Source: Caprimulgus europaeus
Lineage: Eukaryota > Chordata > Aves > Caprimulgiformes > Caprimulgidae
Reading direction: 5' to 3'
Length of the DNA: 64,000 nt
Assembly (NCBI GenBank): GCA_907165065.1
Contig: OU015541.1
Span: 12,081,001 to 12,145,000, forward strand
Under the pieces are notes generated by a model. It made no database searches and had not been told where the DNA came from. It saw only the letters and a program-made list of their open reading frames with translations. Positions 24,331-37,351 of this stretch are shown here, piece after piece (within the stretch, counting starts at the first letter, position 1; each line of letters begins with the position of its first letter). Position numbers and translations under genes: made by a program.

Positions 24331-27264
24331 ACAGCAAACACAGCATGTAAAAAGCCTACAAAAAACACTCTCAAACCATAGCTGAATTCCTCTCCATCAA
24401 ATATGAAAAAAAGTTAAATACATCACGCTTACTCGTACTGCTGCAACTTCCAGCATTTCTTTCCCCATAAAGAATCTTGTTTTCTTCTCCCCATGCCAGA
24501 TTTTTTTGTCCTTTTATCAGTTCTGGCACAAGAGGATAGTGCAATGAACTGCAGCTATTTAAAATCAAACACACTTTGCTCCGATCAGCATCACCAGTTT
24601 TGAATGACAGAGAACATAGATGGAGAATATACAATCTATACACCCATAACCATGAACCACAAATGATCACCTTCTGTCCAAGGCTGTGTCCAGGAGTGTT
24701 TTGACCTGCAGACATGTGTTTTGTTCTCCTTACATGTAAAGCTTTTTATTTAACTGAGTTTAACCTGCATCCTTCTCTTTGGCAATGAGAGCAGTCACAT
24801 AATTTTAAATTGCAATACAAGCAGGATAAAGAAGCCTAGTATTCCAGCAACATTGCTCCCACCCTTTTAACATAAAGATCCACCAAAGCAATACTGAAAT
24901 GTAAACTTTATATCAGTCAGTCCTCTTTGAATCAAGAAGAGGTGCTGTGTTTCACAGCTTCCTGAAAAGAACCTGTACCCATCCCCCCAAAAAGCACAGG
25001 TACATTGCACCCAGGCTAGGCAAGAGCAGAGCAGTTTTCCCCATAGAACAATTAAGTTCTATCTATTAAGATTAGTTCTATCAACAGATGTTGCTGGATG
25101 GCAATAACCTGCTTCATCCCAAACCCAGGGACTGGGCACTGCCAATCGCAAGTTTGAGTAGCTTGATATTAACAGAATTATCTCAAAGTCCTCAGAAATC
25201 CACCTGATTTTCATCCAAGCTGAAAAAAATTAAGTTACATTAAAATTTGTACAGGTTTATTGGGGAAAAAGAAAAAAAACACTGAAAAAAACCTGAAAAT
25301 GAAACAAATTCCTTATTTCCTTTTGCAGCTTGGGAGTGGTTACTTTAAGTATGAGTCTGCATACTGCAAAAGTAACATATACATTTAAAACAGCGGTTTC
25401 ACACAAACAGCAAACTATACCCAATGTTGATTTGCTTAAAATCACAAGTTATTTATATAATCTCAAAGAATATCAACATCTGCAAGGGCATCTGTCTACT
25501 ACAAAGAGAGAGGACCTGTAGCATATACAGCTGCTGGTGCTATAAGGAGTAGCCAGTCAGTATTGTTTACATAACAGACACAGAAGTTACCCAGCAAGTG
25601 TGTTTTCAGGCTCCACATTTGGATTTTAGTTGGATGCATCTCTTAATAAATGGCAAGATGTTTGCCTTTATTCTGACAGATTTGTGCTACTACATCAAGA
25701 AGAGTGGAATAAATAGTTAACCTGAGCCTAACCTCCCTGCTTGAAACCTAGATGCACTTAATTTAGCAAGTACAAATTAATTAGTAGTATTTAAACACCA
25801 CTTAGCATCAAGTACAGGCAGATTGCTAGTATTTAAAAAATACATTAACTGGTCATCATAATCATCGTGCCTCACAAGGCCTGGACCAGCTAACACTCTT
25901 TTAGCTTACACCAGGAATCACATGTGTTAAGAGTTTGCAAAACACACCTCTTTTTCCAGGTAGTGCTGGGGTCCAAAAGGGAGCAGATTTTGATCCCATA
26001 CTTTAGTACAAAAAATATTCAGTTTGGAAAAAAAAGTGAAATCAAAGGACAAGTATCACTTTCTATATGGATAGAGAAAGATTGAGGAAGAAACACTTAA
26101 CCAGAATTCATTTACTAGACAAGTATTTTTATAAGCAAATTCAACAGGAAGGGTTTTCTGGACCAATTCTAATTCTTTGCAACGTTTTCGAGACCTTTAT
26201 TGGTTACAGATTATGTCAAGCAGTAGCAGCACCTTTGTCTTGTTTCTTTCCCAGCTTTCACAGATAACATTCAACGGTATTTGTTTGGATTGTGTTCCTT
26301 GCAAACAAAAAGCAGCCATCCCCAGGCTTTAGCCACTTTGTTTAAAAACAAACCCAAACAACCCACATGCAGCAAATTAATACAACTGTGTTAGCTCCAA
26401 TACTCATGAGTAACCAAGTAAGGTGAATTCCACTGGGTCCATCAATAAACTTTTATCCTTTTGTCAGCAAGAGTTTTTAATCTCAAAGCATTCTGCAAGC
26501 CAGACCACCTCTCATCAGTGTTCAAACCCTGCACTTTGCAGGCAAAGGCATTCCTGCTCCACAACCCTCAGAGAGCAGGATTTGGCCCTTTATTTGTTGC
26601 TTTGTTCACACTTCCAATGCCACCACAGGTGCAGAACATCAACACTCAGTAACACTTTAAGACAAGGATGTTCAAATACAGAATCCCAGGGACACTGGAA
26701 AGGCAGAATGGTTTGGGGTTTTTTAGTTGGTGGATAAGGGGTAACACTCCATCTCTGGCAAATAACCCTATGGGATGCTTAATGTGATCAGAAGAAATAT
26801 ACCACCTATATCAGCATTATTAATAGTGATAAATGCAATGCAAACAGCATTAGCTGCCACCATGCTCTATCACTGCCAACACTTAACACCAAGAAGTAAC
26901 TCCTTCCTCCAGCTCAGACCTCAGGTGCTGACAGAACAAGTGAGGTCAGGTTCAGCCCCACAAACCCCGAGCAACCATCAGGCTAGAGAGGTGTCATTTA
27001 CTGCAGGCAGCTTTCATTTCCAAAGGGTTTCCACTGTCAGGAGCTCTCCCCAAATCAATGCTATCAATCCCACTTGTAATTTTACAAACTTCAAAGGGTT
27101 AAGACAGCAAGCACATTTATTGACTAGTGCTTCTTGGTGGGTTCAGTAAAGCATGACTGATTAGAGCCCAGTTCTAAAGAGCCCAGCTTTGTGAGGCTGG
27201 AATAAGTGGGAGTCTGTCAATAACTCAGATCCAGGCATATTGACATAGTTTACAGCCTCAATAG
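24331..27264. other. Unique AT-rich sequence, no gene recognised
   Basis: Short chance frames only, the longest about 124 codons at 26775-27149. No domain is recognised. An A/C-rich patch lies at about 26341-26361. Confidence 0.4.
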
Positions 27265-27440
27265 GCAATTAACACTTTACAGTGGATATTACCCAGCGGC
27301 CTCCCCATGTTTTACTGCACATTTTCTGCCGTCAGCTGCAATATTGAAGGTTTGGAATAAAAATGATATTGGACAGACAGCACCTTTGTTCAGCTGCACT
27401 GAAAATTCTTTAACATCTGGGAGAGATCACAGTTTCATTC
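27265..27440. promoter_or_regulatory. Candidate conserved non-coding element
   Basis: A compact block with retained CpGs (CAGCGGCC near 27295, GCCGTCAGCTGC near 27329) and an E-box CAGCTG. It also holds GATATTGGACAGACAGCACC, whose core resembles TALE-homeodomain sites (TGACAG-like). It has no open frame of note. Function is inferred. Confidence 0.25.
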
Positions 27441-28519
27441 CTTTTTATTCAGTCTCTCACACCCCTTGTCTCACTTTCTCTGTCATTTACAGTTTCTAGT
27501 CTGAACCAACAAACTCAAAAAACTCTCTTAACTCAGTAATTAAATCTGTTACATGCCAAAACTCTCTAGGGAAACCCCAAAAGAGGGACAACCCCAGCCT
27601 TTTCTCCTATCATGGGTAAGGCTGAGTAAGTTCACAAATGGCCTCTTTAGCAGACAAATTATACTGACAAATAACCAAACTTCAGCCAGGAGCATTTAAA
27701 GCAGAAATAACTGAAAAAAGTTACATTCAACTGACAGTCATCTCTTGTAACCAAGTCCAAGCCCACACTGATCAAGACAGAATTGCAATACAGCTTCCTA
27801 CTAGTTGTACATTCACAGAAAAAGGAGAAAATAACCCCACAATAAAGTGGATTCTTTCCTGGTTTTCAATCTATTTAGCCCCAGTAAAATATGCTGGCTA
27901 GGCATTTTGACACCATTATCATAGCTGTTTACTTCAGTCTTTTTGCACCAGCAGCATCAAAGACTAAAGTACTGAAAAGCAACTGGGAATCCCATCCCAG
28001 TGCCCCCAGGCTGGCACACACAGGGACATCTGTCCTGGCAGGAGGAGACAAACAAGAAAGCAGAACCAAAGCAGATTTACAACAACATTTTACATGACCA
28101 ACCCATAAAGAACTCCTACCCTTTGTTAGCAAGAAAAATGTTACTTACCCCAGAACAAAACATTGGAGAAACCAACCTGAAGGACTCCCCAGCCCTCCTG
28201 ACAAGCCAGAAGCTGGGAGAGGAAACACTTACTTACAAAATGGCTTCACCTGCTGCTTTTTGACTCGTTCCCAGAGGAAGCTACAAAGCTGCCTGGCAGG
28301 AGAAGGCCCTGAACAAAGAGCTCCACCTGCCAGCAATGAGGCAATTAGCAGGAAGGGACGAGCAAGGGGGTGGGTGCCCCCTGCACCTCTCCATGCCTGC
28401 CAGTCAGGTTGGCAATAGGGAACATCACCTGCACCTGGCAGCCTGGGTCACTGCTGTGCTAGTGGGATGGAGGTGCAATGCTATTCATCATGAACTCTTT
28501 CATCCCTGCAGGCATTTAG
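27441..28519. other. Unique sequence, no gene recognised
   Basis: Chance-length frames only. No repeat family is recognised before the CR1 tail that begins at about 28520. Confidence 0.4.
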
Positions 28520-28634
28520 AAGGCCTGTAAATGTGGTGCTTAGGGACATGGTTTAGTGGGTGTGGTGCTCTTGGGTTGATGGTTGGACTTGATGATCTTA
28601 AAGGTCTTTTCCAACCTTAATGATTCTGTGAACT
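28520..28634 (+). mobile_element. CR1 LINE 3'-terminal fragment
   Basis: The last 115 bases or so of a plus-oriented CR1. Landmarks are GTGGTGCTTAGGGACATGG, then GGTTGGACTTGATGATCTT, TTTTCCAACCTTAATGATTC and a TGTGAA end. This is a different CR1 subfamily from the copies with TTTGGGTTGGAAGGGACC. It is non-coding. Confidence 0.93.
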
Positions 28635-29234
28635 GGGAGAGCAGCCCTGCAGTTCCTGCTGTGGTGTGTGAAGGTTTCTGAGCACATTCTCAGACAGTTC
28701 CCTGCCTTTTCCCAGGTGTGCTCACCCAGGATGAGATTGCAGCACTCTTTAAGGCTTACACATGGAGGTGAGAATGAAGAGGGGTTTATTCTTGAAGACT
28801 ACACAAAGTTACAGGATCTGAATGGAAAAGGCCTCATCATTGATTCATACAAAGGCTCAAGTGAAATTACACAAAGATGTAACACAAGCCATAGAATTCC
28901 CACAGGCACCATTTTGAGCAAGAAAAGGAAATAATTTTCTCTATCTTTTTCTTTTTCTTGCAGAGGATTCTCTCTCTTGCCTGCCTTTTTTTTTTTTTTT
29001 TAAGGGAGGAAATCACTGTAGATCACAGGTTACATGACTGTGGGGGGTGATAGGGAATTGATCTTCATTTATCCCGTGTCCAGTAGCAAAAGACACCAGT
29101 ACAATTTTCCAAGAACAGGTGAATTACAAACCTGGTCCCCAGTGCCAATATTTCATTTACTTGTAAAACATGGGAGGCTTGTAAACTATTTTAAAATAAA
29201 AGTAATGTGTTTTGCTCCTCACTTTTCTGAGTAG
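28635..29234. other. Unique sequence with a long poly-T
   Basis: A T run of about 17 bases lies at 28986-29002, following pyrimidine-rich sequence. A CTTGCAG at 28957-28963 resembles a splice acceptor, but no exon follows convincingly. No gene is recognised. Confidence 0.4.
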
Positions 29235-29500
29235 TGAAATATTACATTAATTGTAACTTGTTTTGGATGGACTGAATTTATTGAATAATTGAAATTGATA
29301 TCCTGTATTTACACACATCAAATAGTCTGGTAAATGGATTTGCCATCAGCAGCTCTCATTTAGTTTTGGACTGGAGAATTTGAAATTATAACCTCTTTAA
29401 AGAAAGCCTCGGACAAGAATAATTAAAGACAAAGTCACCAGGTGTGAGAGGTGGATTGATACAATTTCCAAGGGAGCCATGGAGTCTTTAGTCCTGTATC
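29235..29500. promoter_or_regulatory. Candidate conserved non-coding element
   Basis: Evenly AT-rich but not low-complexity sequence with repeated AATTGAAATT-like, ATTAATTG and GAATAATTAAAGAC words. They are consistent with homeodomain and SOX binding. It has no decayed repeat texture and no coding frame. The call is inference. Confidence 0.25.
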
Positions 29501-31849
29501 AAAGGCTTCCTACACACTCAGCATCTGTCAGTGACATTTAAGCACAGTGTTGCCCAGGTGAGGCTGGCCAGGCTAGGTCCTGAGCCAGAAGAAGGCCAGC
29601 CCTAAACTCCAGCCACGCTCATGGGGTGCAGCGTTACACCCACAGTCTTCTGCTGGCCCTGGGACCTCTCTACACCACTGGTAAATTTTATGTGGCTCAG
29701 CAATAGCCCAGGGATCTAAACAGGATCTGCAATGAATATGGTCAGGTATCATAAATGTATAGCTCACTTTTGAAAACAAACAAACAAAACTCAGGACTTA
29801 ACTTCTGGAATCACTTCTGTGGTTCTGAAGATTTTACCCCAGGGGTTATTTCAATGAAGATTTGTTTTCTTTTTACCAGAGTAGAAAAACAGATTCATAG
29901 ACCACTGGTAGAAGGGGAACTTTTTACTGCCTCATTAAAGTCACATGTCTCCTGATCACAAACCTCGGTTTCCTGAAAGAAAATAGATTAAAGAATAGGA
30001 GCAGGATTCAGAGATGACAGCTGGATATATGTAATGGCTGGCTTTCCCCTTTGAATTTCTCTTGATGAATAGAAATAGAAATAGTATAGTAGCTTTCTTC
30101 CCTCTCTCTGTCCCCCCATATATGTGGAACTGAGTAGGTTAGAGACATAGTCTAAGAAACACAAGTTAACATGGTATCCTCCTTGCTGGGAGAAATCAGT
30201 GGGAACTGTTTCCTCCAGCAAAAAAAAAAAAAGCAAATCTTAAGTGACCTTCCTAAAGGAGGGAAATATAAATAAGCAGAGTCACAAAACTGAAACCAAC
30301 TGTTTCTGTTTACCATTTCTACAAGCTCAAAAGAAAAAGTACCCCTGCCAGACTGTTTGGAGAGATGCAGCTGCAAATTCGCCAAGGAGACAAAGTACAA
30401 CCTGTTCCTGAGTTGCTACTTGAAGAAAACAATCATATCAAAACCTTTGTCCTTTATAACCTTTACTGACAGACCAAAAATGAAACACATGCATAAGAAC
30501 AACGTGAGCCATACACAAACAACACTCTCTCCAAGCAGGCACAGTCCTGAAAGTCTCGATTCTGAACTTGAAATTGCAAAGGCACCGAGAGGGAAAGGGC
30601 TTGTCAGGAAATAAGATCTTGTTCAGCCTGAGTGTAGACTGGCAGCTCTGACCTTAAAGAATCAGAGCAATTAGTACATCTATTAAAGGAAAAAAGAAAA
30701 AACAAAAACAAACCATACACTAACACCATTACTCCCCAAATGTTGCTATGTGTTTGCACCGAGCTTGTTCCTTCTGTGGTCTTTTTTTTCTGGAAGCAGG
30801 TGATGTCCCCATCCTGTTTCACGGAGGCAGCCAGCCCGGTCTGGCAGCCTGAGCCGTGACCCTTGTGTGGTATTCTGCCAGGCAAGGACATCTGGCAGCT
30901 CTTCTGATCTCCAGTCCTGTGGTTTCCTTTGTGATGTGGCGAAGCACATGGCCCCCAGTACATCTGTATAATTAATGTGAGGGGAAAATATGAGCAACAA
31001 CAGAAAAAGAAAAAATAAAAGGACCCTCAAAGAACAGAAGCTGTTCAGGGTCAGCAGAAGGTCTGATAGCAAAAAGATGCAGCACAGAGCCACGGAATGG
31101 GTTTGCCTCCATACCTCGAAGTATTTAGGAGATGAGGAGAGCTCTGATTATGCCATGTGCTGCTGAACAAGTTCTCCATCTCTTGGAACATCTGTTTTAC
31201 CAGTTTCTGATAGTTTGCAAGCCCTGGAGGGCAGGGACACTCTGTATTTACATATCAGGTCTCAGCTGGACCCAACAGCAAAATAGAAACAAGAATAATA
31301 TCATCATCTGTCTATTGCAAACAGCAGAAGTTACCATGTCTGCAAAACTTTTTTAGCACTATTTGCTGTGTTTTGCCATACTGGGTTTTTTGAACATTTT
31401 ACTCAGGTAAGTGACAGGCTGGGATAACGGGGACTAGTGTCCTGTGAAGGACAGCAAAAGGTTCAGCTGCAGCAAGAGCTGTGTCACTTGAAGTGCTGAG
31501 CTGGCCAGCTGGGTTTCTACCAATGTGAAGCTTCAAAAACTGCAATGAGGCTGAGCAAAGAGCACCCACTCTGAGTGAGGACCCCAGAGGCAGCGATGAC
31601 ACCAGGGGACAGGAACTCCAAAAGCCAGTGGGTCACTTCTGAGCCCTCTTTCACTCAGATCTTGGTTCTTTGCAATTGCACTGTTTGGGAAAAAAAAAAA
31701 AAGAGAAACACAAATAAGCCTTTTTCTCTTAGAGGAGAAAGGGAAATCCTGAAATTCAAAGGAAACTTCTAATGGGATTTATAATATTTATAAAAGCCTG
31801 TTATCAGGGAAGTGTTGTATTAATTTCTTCCCCCCTATACACACTGAAG
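29501..31849. other. Unique sequence, no gene recognised
   Basis: Short A runs lie at 30220-30232 and 31690-31702. The minus frames at 30604-30963 and 30746-31093 are about 115-119 codons, overlap in different registers and show no domain. They look like chance. Confidence 0.4.
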
Positions 31850-32205
31850 GTCGTAGGTAGGGGCTGAATTTCCATGTGGGATATTCTGAACGCTCTCCTG
31901 TTCAGAACTCTCTTGTGCCGCCCTCCTTCATGGGGATTTCATCTGTGTTTGTAAAAGTCTGAGTGTCCTTCCATTGTGTCAATAGATACTTAACGTGCTC
32001 ACATGTATTTTTTGGTAAGCCTTTATTTTAGATTTCCCATGATTATGAATTCATTTTACATTGGAAATAATAGTCCCACTTCTAATGAATTCCTCTGGCA
32101 TTCACATGCCTCTCACAAGTGTGTCCATAGGTGCTCCAGTGCAATTTAGCATTAGTTAAACGAGAGTTAATGGCCATGAAAAGTGTCACTTATTTTCTAA
32201 GTGAT
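31850..32205. promoter_or_regulatory. Candidate conserved non-coding element
   Basis: A block with scattered CpGs in AT-rich sequence (GAACGCTC, GTGCCGCC, TTAACGTG, TAAACGAG). It also carries two ATGAATTC words near 32046 and 32085 and a GCATTAGTTAA segment. It ends at the A run at 32211. Enhancer function is inferred only. Confidence 0.3.
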
Positions 32206-32210
32206 CCATT

Positions 32211-32226
32211 AAAAAAAAAAAAAAAA
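32211..32226. repeat. Poly-A run
   Basis: Sixteen consecutive A on the plus strand, directly after the candidate element at 31850-32205. No retroposon body is seen upstream. Confidence 0.9.
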
Positions 32227-35046
32227 GACAAAAGCAGCCTGCAGATTCCTTTTGTAAGATAACTCAGAGATCTGTTCTCCACATGTAAAATTTGTTTTGA
32301 TACCAGGGATGGCTTTTTAAGCACTGACTGAGTGGATGTGTATGGCAGGTGTCAGAGTGCAAGGAGCTGATGTAAAAAAGGGGAGGAGAGGGTGCAAATT
32401 TGTACTGAAGACACAGGGGAAGGGAGAAAAACCCAGGACAGCAGGAAAGTACTGCCTGATGCCAGACAGAGACGATGTTCCCACTGTCAAGCCACCAGTT
32501 CTGAACGGGTCTTAAACACCAGTAGTTCAATGGTGACTGCTTAGAAAAAGGTCTTATAATTCAGACACTGTTATCTCCAGGTAACTGGGAAAGTATGAAC
32601 ACACTAAGCCTGTCTATGTTTTAGTTTCCTCTTTCATAAACATGTTTTTAAAAGAATTTGAAATATCTCAGCATTAAATCAAAATAGTTTTAAGGCTGTT
32701 AGTATGGTTAGACTTGATGATCTTAAAGATCTTTTCCAACCTGAATGATTCTATGAATAAAAAGTAATACTTTCAACTAGGTGAGGAGAAAGAAAGGATG
32801 CTTTGCCCTCGTATTCAAACTCAGGTGAAAGCAAATAACACTGAGCCTTGTGAATCGTTTTAACAAGAAATAAACCACTGAAACAAAATTGATCATGGGG
32901 CACAAGCTTCTTCACTTTATATTCCATAGCTTTTCTTCAGAAGGTGAGACACAAGAAACCCAAACATACAAGTTCTGCAGCAAGGAAGCTCCAGTTGCTA
33001 CAGAACTTGCTTTAATGAGCAACATTGTCACCTCAACATAAGGATTGTCCCAGCAAGAAGCATATATCAAGTATTCATGCAAAATGCCATACATACTAAT
33101 AAGCCTCTTACCAAAATTACTGCACTTACTATTTTTTTCTGAAATTAGATGCTAGCATTTGTCCCATCCCCATCCCAAACTGCAGTTTTAATGCTCTAAA
33201 ATCCAAGGGATTTTTTTCACCCCTTAATAATAGAGAGAACCTCTCAGTCCTTCACCAGGGCTTATAAACTGCAGCACTTGTTAGTCATGGAAATGCAGCA
33301 CTAGGAGATGCTAAAGCAAGGCCAGAGCCTATTTGATGAAGTTTGCCTTGAGAATGGAGATGCTCTATAACATTATTCTATTTGGATGTGAAAGAAAAAT
33401 ATAGATGCAGAATGACATTACTTCCAAGCAGGGGAAAAAACCCCAATATATATATACACAAAGGAAAAAGAGATCATCAATGGCCAGCTGGGAGAAGCAG
33501 AGAGCTTGTGGCTCTCAGCAGGTCATGGGGAGCAGATGGGAGCTGCAAAGCCAGCAGAGCTGTGTGAAGCAGAGCACGGCAGAGGCAATGTGGGCCACAC
33601 ATTTTGCTGCCTATTTAATCCTTCCCTACACTGGCAACAGCCTCTAAAATGCCTTACTACAGCTCTGCTTCTTTCTCTGATGTAAGCTGAGCATACAGCT
33701 CAACAGAGCATGCTAAAACAACTTCATAAACAACCTGAAAAGCAAATTACTGAAAGCATGTTACTTTTAAAAATCTACTTTCATCAGTTTAAGGTAATTA
33801 GTTCTGGGAGAGGATGCTGGAGTGGTGAAAGTTGCTGCAAGTGACAGCAGTGAAACTCCTGACACAGGTATGGTACAGATTGCACGACCAAATAACACTT
33901 CTAGTGTTTCAGAAATCACATTGTCAACAGTGTTTCCAGGCCCTGAAATTAGCTGAAGTAATCAGGAGCTGTTGGCAGTAAGCAGCAGGCAGCTTCTTGA
34001 ATTGCTTTTCTTTTTTACCGCAAGCATCTCTGATCACAGTTTATAAAAAATCCCCACACCTGTAATATCTTTCAGTTGAGTTTCCCTCTGTCTGTGTCCA
34101 AGGGGCAGCCTCCCAAAAATGATGCAAAAATCAAAGTCCCTGGGCCTTCTGCAACACTTCCCTAGCCCCTTCTCATCCTCAGAGACCCCCATAGCTGAGT
34201 GGCCATGAATTTCACTCAGGTTGGTTTTTTTTCAGGCAGAACGGGTCTTCTATTTTTTTTTTTTTCCATCACAAATAACAGAAAGGTTAGCACTATTGGA
34301 AAATATTTAAATTGATGGGATTTTCCCCCAAAATATGTCTTGCTGTCTTCCAGTTTCTCAGATCTCTGCTGGGGTATGGGTAGATTAGAAATTAGGCACA
34401 TCATTTCTATCCAAAAAGGGCTCATTCTGACTTGATTCAAGTGACAGCTCTGAGAACTGGACCCTGGTCAGTTATGACATACCAGAAAAGCAAACACTTC
34501 TGTAAAGGTCCCCAAGATATTCATTCTCTGGAGTCATCTCACCTATTTTCTACACTTGTGTTACCAGGTATCTTCCAGGTATCCCAAAAAGTAGCATTTG
34601 GAGGAATTTCCCCTGCGCTACTCAGCCCTGTCCAACTGCACAACACCACAACAAGATGTTGGAGACCACTACAAGCATCTGAAATTTCAGTCACCATTTG
34701 TAAGCCTTATCTTGGTTTAAATCCAGAATCACTGATGGTTTAACCCAGAAGAAGGCTTAGCTACAAGGCTGATAGAAAGGAAAATGCATCCTTTCTGCTT
34801 CTGTGTCTGAGTCCGCTGCTCCCAGCAGGCAAAGGGTTGCTGTCAGTGGCACACAAACCTGCCTTCCTGTTGAAACTCAAACCATGGAGCGCTGTGAGGA
34901 GTCCTGCAGGAATACCCAAACTGTTGGGTCACTTCCCCAGAGCCAGAGTTTTGACCCTGTAGTATTTCAGATAAGGTTTTTCAAAAGGAGTATTGTTGTT
35001 TCCAGCATTTTGTTCCCATGCAGGCACAGTATAGGACCTATATAGG
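32227..35046. other. Unique sequence with one small CR1 tail, no gene recognised
   Basis: Apart from the CR1 fragment at 32702-32757, a T run at 34253-34265 and a short TA repeat near 33446-33456, I see only chance frames. The block at about 33780-33980 has some enhancer-like texture (GGTAATTAG) but is weaker than the others. Confidence 0.4.
32702..32757 (+). mobile_element. CR1 LINE 3'-terminal fragment
   Basis: A short plus-oriented CR1 end: GGTTAGACTTGATGATCTT, then TTTTCCAACCTGAATGATTC, then TATGAAT. It is the same terminal type as the copy at 28520 and only about 56 bases are recognisable. Confidence 0.88.
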
Positions 35047-35246
35047 ATCCCAGACTGGTTTGGGTTGGAAGGGACCTTAAATCTCATCCAGTTCCAACCC
35101 CCCTGCCAGCAGCAGGGACACCTTCCACTAGACCAGGTTGCTCAAAGCCTCATCCAACCTGGCCGAGAACACTTCCAGGGAGGAGCAGCCACAGCTTCTC
35201 TGGGCAACCTGGGCCAGGGTCTCACCACCCTCACAGTGAAGAATTG
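35047..35246 (-). mobile_element. CR1 LINE 3' end, young copy
   Basis: About 200 bases of CR1 3' end in minus orientation, starting at CCCAGACTGGTTTGGG on the plus strand. By eye it differs from the copy at 6678 at only a few positions across the shared stretch. The match stops near GAAGAATTG, where this copy is 5'-truncated. It encodes only a short piece of the ORF2 C-terminus. Confidence 0.95.
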
Positions 35247-36080
35247 TCTTTACCTTCTTCCCACAAACCTCACTTCAGTTCACTGATCTTGGCTGTATTT
35301 AGTCAGTGTTGGGTACAATGTACAAGGAAATGGGTTTTGGTTGAGAAAAACATAATTCTTATTTTGAGGAAGTTAGAATTATCTCAAGCAATCACACACA
35401 CAGTAAAGTCAACCAGTGCTCAGTCTTGGGTGGGAAAACTCATTAGCTATGTAGTCAATCAGAAATGCCAGGACAGCAAAGAATGACACCTCTCAGTCTG
35501 ATAAAAATTCAGGAAATAAAACCAGTTTTGAAGGAAAGCTTTTTCTCCTAGGTTTTTATACTAAATTGTAGAGGGGAAGTCCTTGGAGGAAAATCTCTAA
35601 ACCCCGACCCTTGTCTAAATCAGATTTTGAATAGCCAAAACTTGCTCTTTTTATTATATTTTGAGTTTCAGAAGAGACAATAGAAAAGGTATTTTTTGGA
35701 TAGTCAATAGAAGAGGTGGAGAAAATCAGCATGAATGTGCAAGTATTCAGAGATCATGAAAGACAAAGTCTACAAATGAACAATCAAACTCATGTTTCAA
35801 AGCTTGAATTTGCCTTTGCCTTTTGACCCTACCAGGACAGAGTGAATCGTCTTTTCAATCTTCTCTTAGTAACTAAGAAAGGGGAAAAGCTTACTTTTTT
35901 TTTTAACACTGAGGTTTCATGCAAGTACAAGTGAAGGGGGAAAAAAGCCCCCAGAATACTAAGACTCACTTTGTCCTGGCTGTTACTGAAAAGAGAAAGA
36001 AAAAAACACAGGTTGACAATATAGGAACTTAATTTGTGGCTGCAAATATGAAAGAAATCAGAACATACAAGAACTGAGTT
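35247..36080. other. Unique sequence, no gene recognised
   Basis: AT-rich with small A and T runs (for example 35897-35906). No repeat family or gene is recognised. Confidence 0.4.
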
Positions 36081-36300
36081 CATCAAGTCATTTCTAGCAG
36101 CACAGGCAGAGCCAGGGAGAGTCTAACAACGTCCTCACAAAGGGAGGATAATTCAACAGAAATCTTACTGCCAAGGGCCATAATTACAACCGAGCAGTTT
36201 AATCTTGCACCAGGTCTTGATTTAGCCGCCAGGTTTGGCCTTTTGTCTCTGCCCGCAGGCTTTGTGTACACAGTTGGCACATGTGGAGATGTCTCATGTC
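36081..36300. promoter_or_regulatory. Candidate conserved non-coding element
   Basis: A balanced block with several retained CpGs (ACAACGTCC, ACAACCGAGC, TAGCCGCCAGG, GCCCGCAGG) and the words GGCCATAATTACAACC and TTTAATCTTG. The latter fit homeodomain sites, including the OTX/PITX-type TAATC core. No open frame fits a protein. The enhancer call is inference. Confidence 0.33.
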
Positions 36301-37351
36301 CTTCTAAAGGTAACAGGAAAATATAGTGGAGCCTCCAGTCCTGTTCTTTTTGTCTTTTTGATGGTGAAAAGAGCTGACTTTAAATTTGTCGCTTTTGTCT
36401 TCTTTTTCATATAGCTTGTTTGTGGTTCAATTATGAGGACATTCTCCCTGCAGATAGTGATGCTTGGGGAATCTGGTAATACTTAACAAAAATAAAAAAA
36501 ATAATAATAAAGGGATCCTGTCTGCCAAGCAGAAAGTAATTAAAGATCCTGGAACACAACAGAGGGCAATAAAGTTATTGAAGGAGCAGTATTCATTAAG
36601 CAAGATAAAGCACAGCGGGGCACGCATTCCTGGCCCTGTCACTGGGCTGTACGTAACCTCAGGTTTCCAAGGGCTAACGCCGTGGTGCTACACAAAGGAT
36701 GGTGTAAGGCTGCAAGTCAGGAACCAGAGGAACAGAGCACTAATGAGTGGAAAATCCAAACTGCAATATCTCATTGCTCTTCTAAATCAGCCCTTGTTTA
36801 AATTAAAGTTCAGCAGTCAGCTGAACAAATAATTCCCAACAACATTCTTAGCTTAAACTTGCTCCTCGGCTTTATTCTAGTGCAGTACCTCACAAGTATG
36901 AGTTCTAGATGGGTTGAAGAATGGCCCTCAGTAAACATGTGTTGCTCTGTGTTTGAGATCTGTTAAATCCTGGCTGACTGATACGGTATTGCCTCCACTT
37001 CTGAACAGGTATCTGCACAAAACAGAGCACAAAATCACAAATAAAACATGCAACTCCAAACTTGGTGTTTACAAGTTCAGTTTCTTCAAGTGTGCACATA
37101 GAAATTCTGTAGTTGGTGTCCTCAGTCAGGCTGGAGTAACACAGAGACTCTCCAGAAACTCTAGGAAATATTTACTCTGTAATGTGCCATGTCCCACCCC
37201 AGAAGCTGCTGCATTTCATTGCTGAATGAAAAGGTTTCAGGTGTATGGGAAAAATCATCAGAATCATCTGTTTGTATCCAAAACTTTCTCTTAAGTAACT
37301 ATGGTTGTCTCTGCAGTATTTTGTTTTCTTACACTGCCACAACATAGGAAG
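36301..37351. other. Unique sequence, no gene recognised
   Basis: Contains an A-rich AATAATAATAA patch near 36487-36512. The plus frame 36464-36832 (122 codons) passes through that patch and has no recognisable domain. Confidence 0.4.

Noticed and set aside
26690..26725. CR1-like word CAGAATGGTTTGGGG
   Set aside because: The match is only about 15 bases and is not followed by the GGAAGGGACC segment; too short to call.
28921..28985. Exon after CTTTTTCTTGCAG at 28963
   Set aside because: The following sequence quickly becomes pyrimidine-rich and then poly-T; no believable exon.
32590..32650. MIR-like word TTTTAGTTTCCTCTTTCATA
   Set aside because: Isolated resemblance without other MIR landmarks in order.
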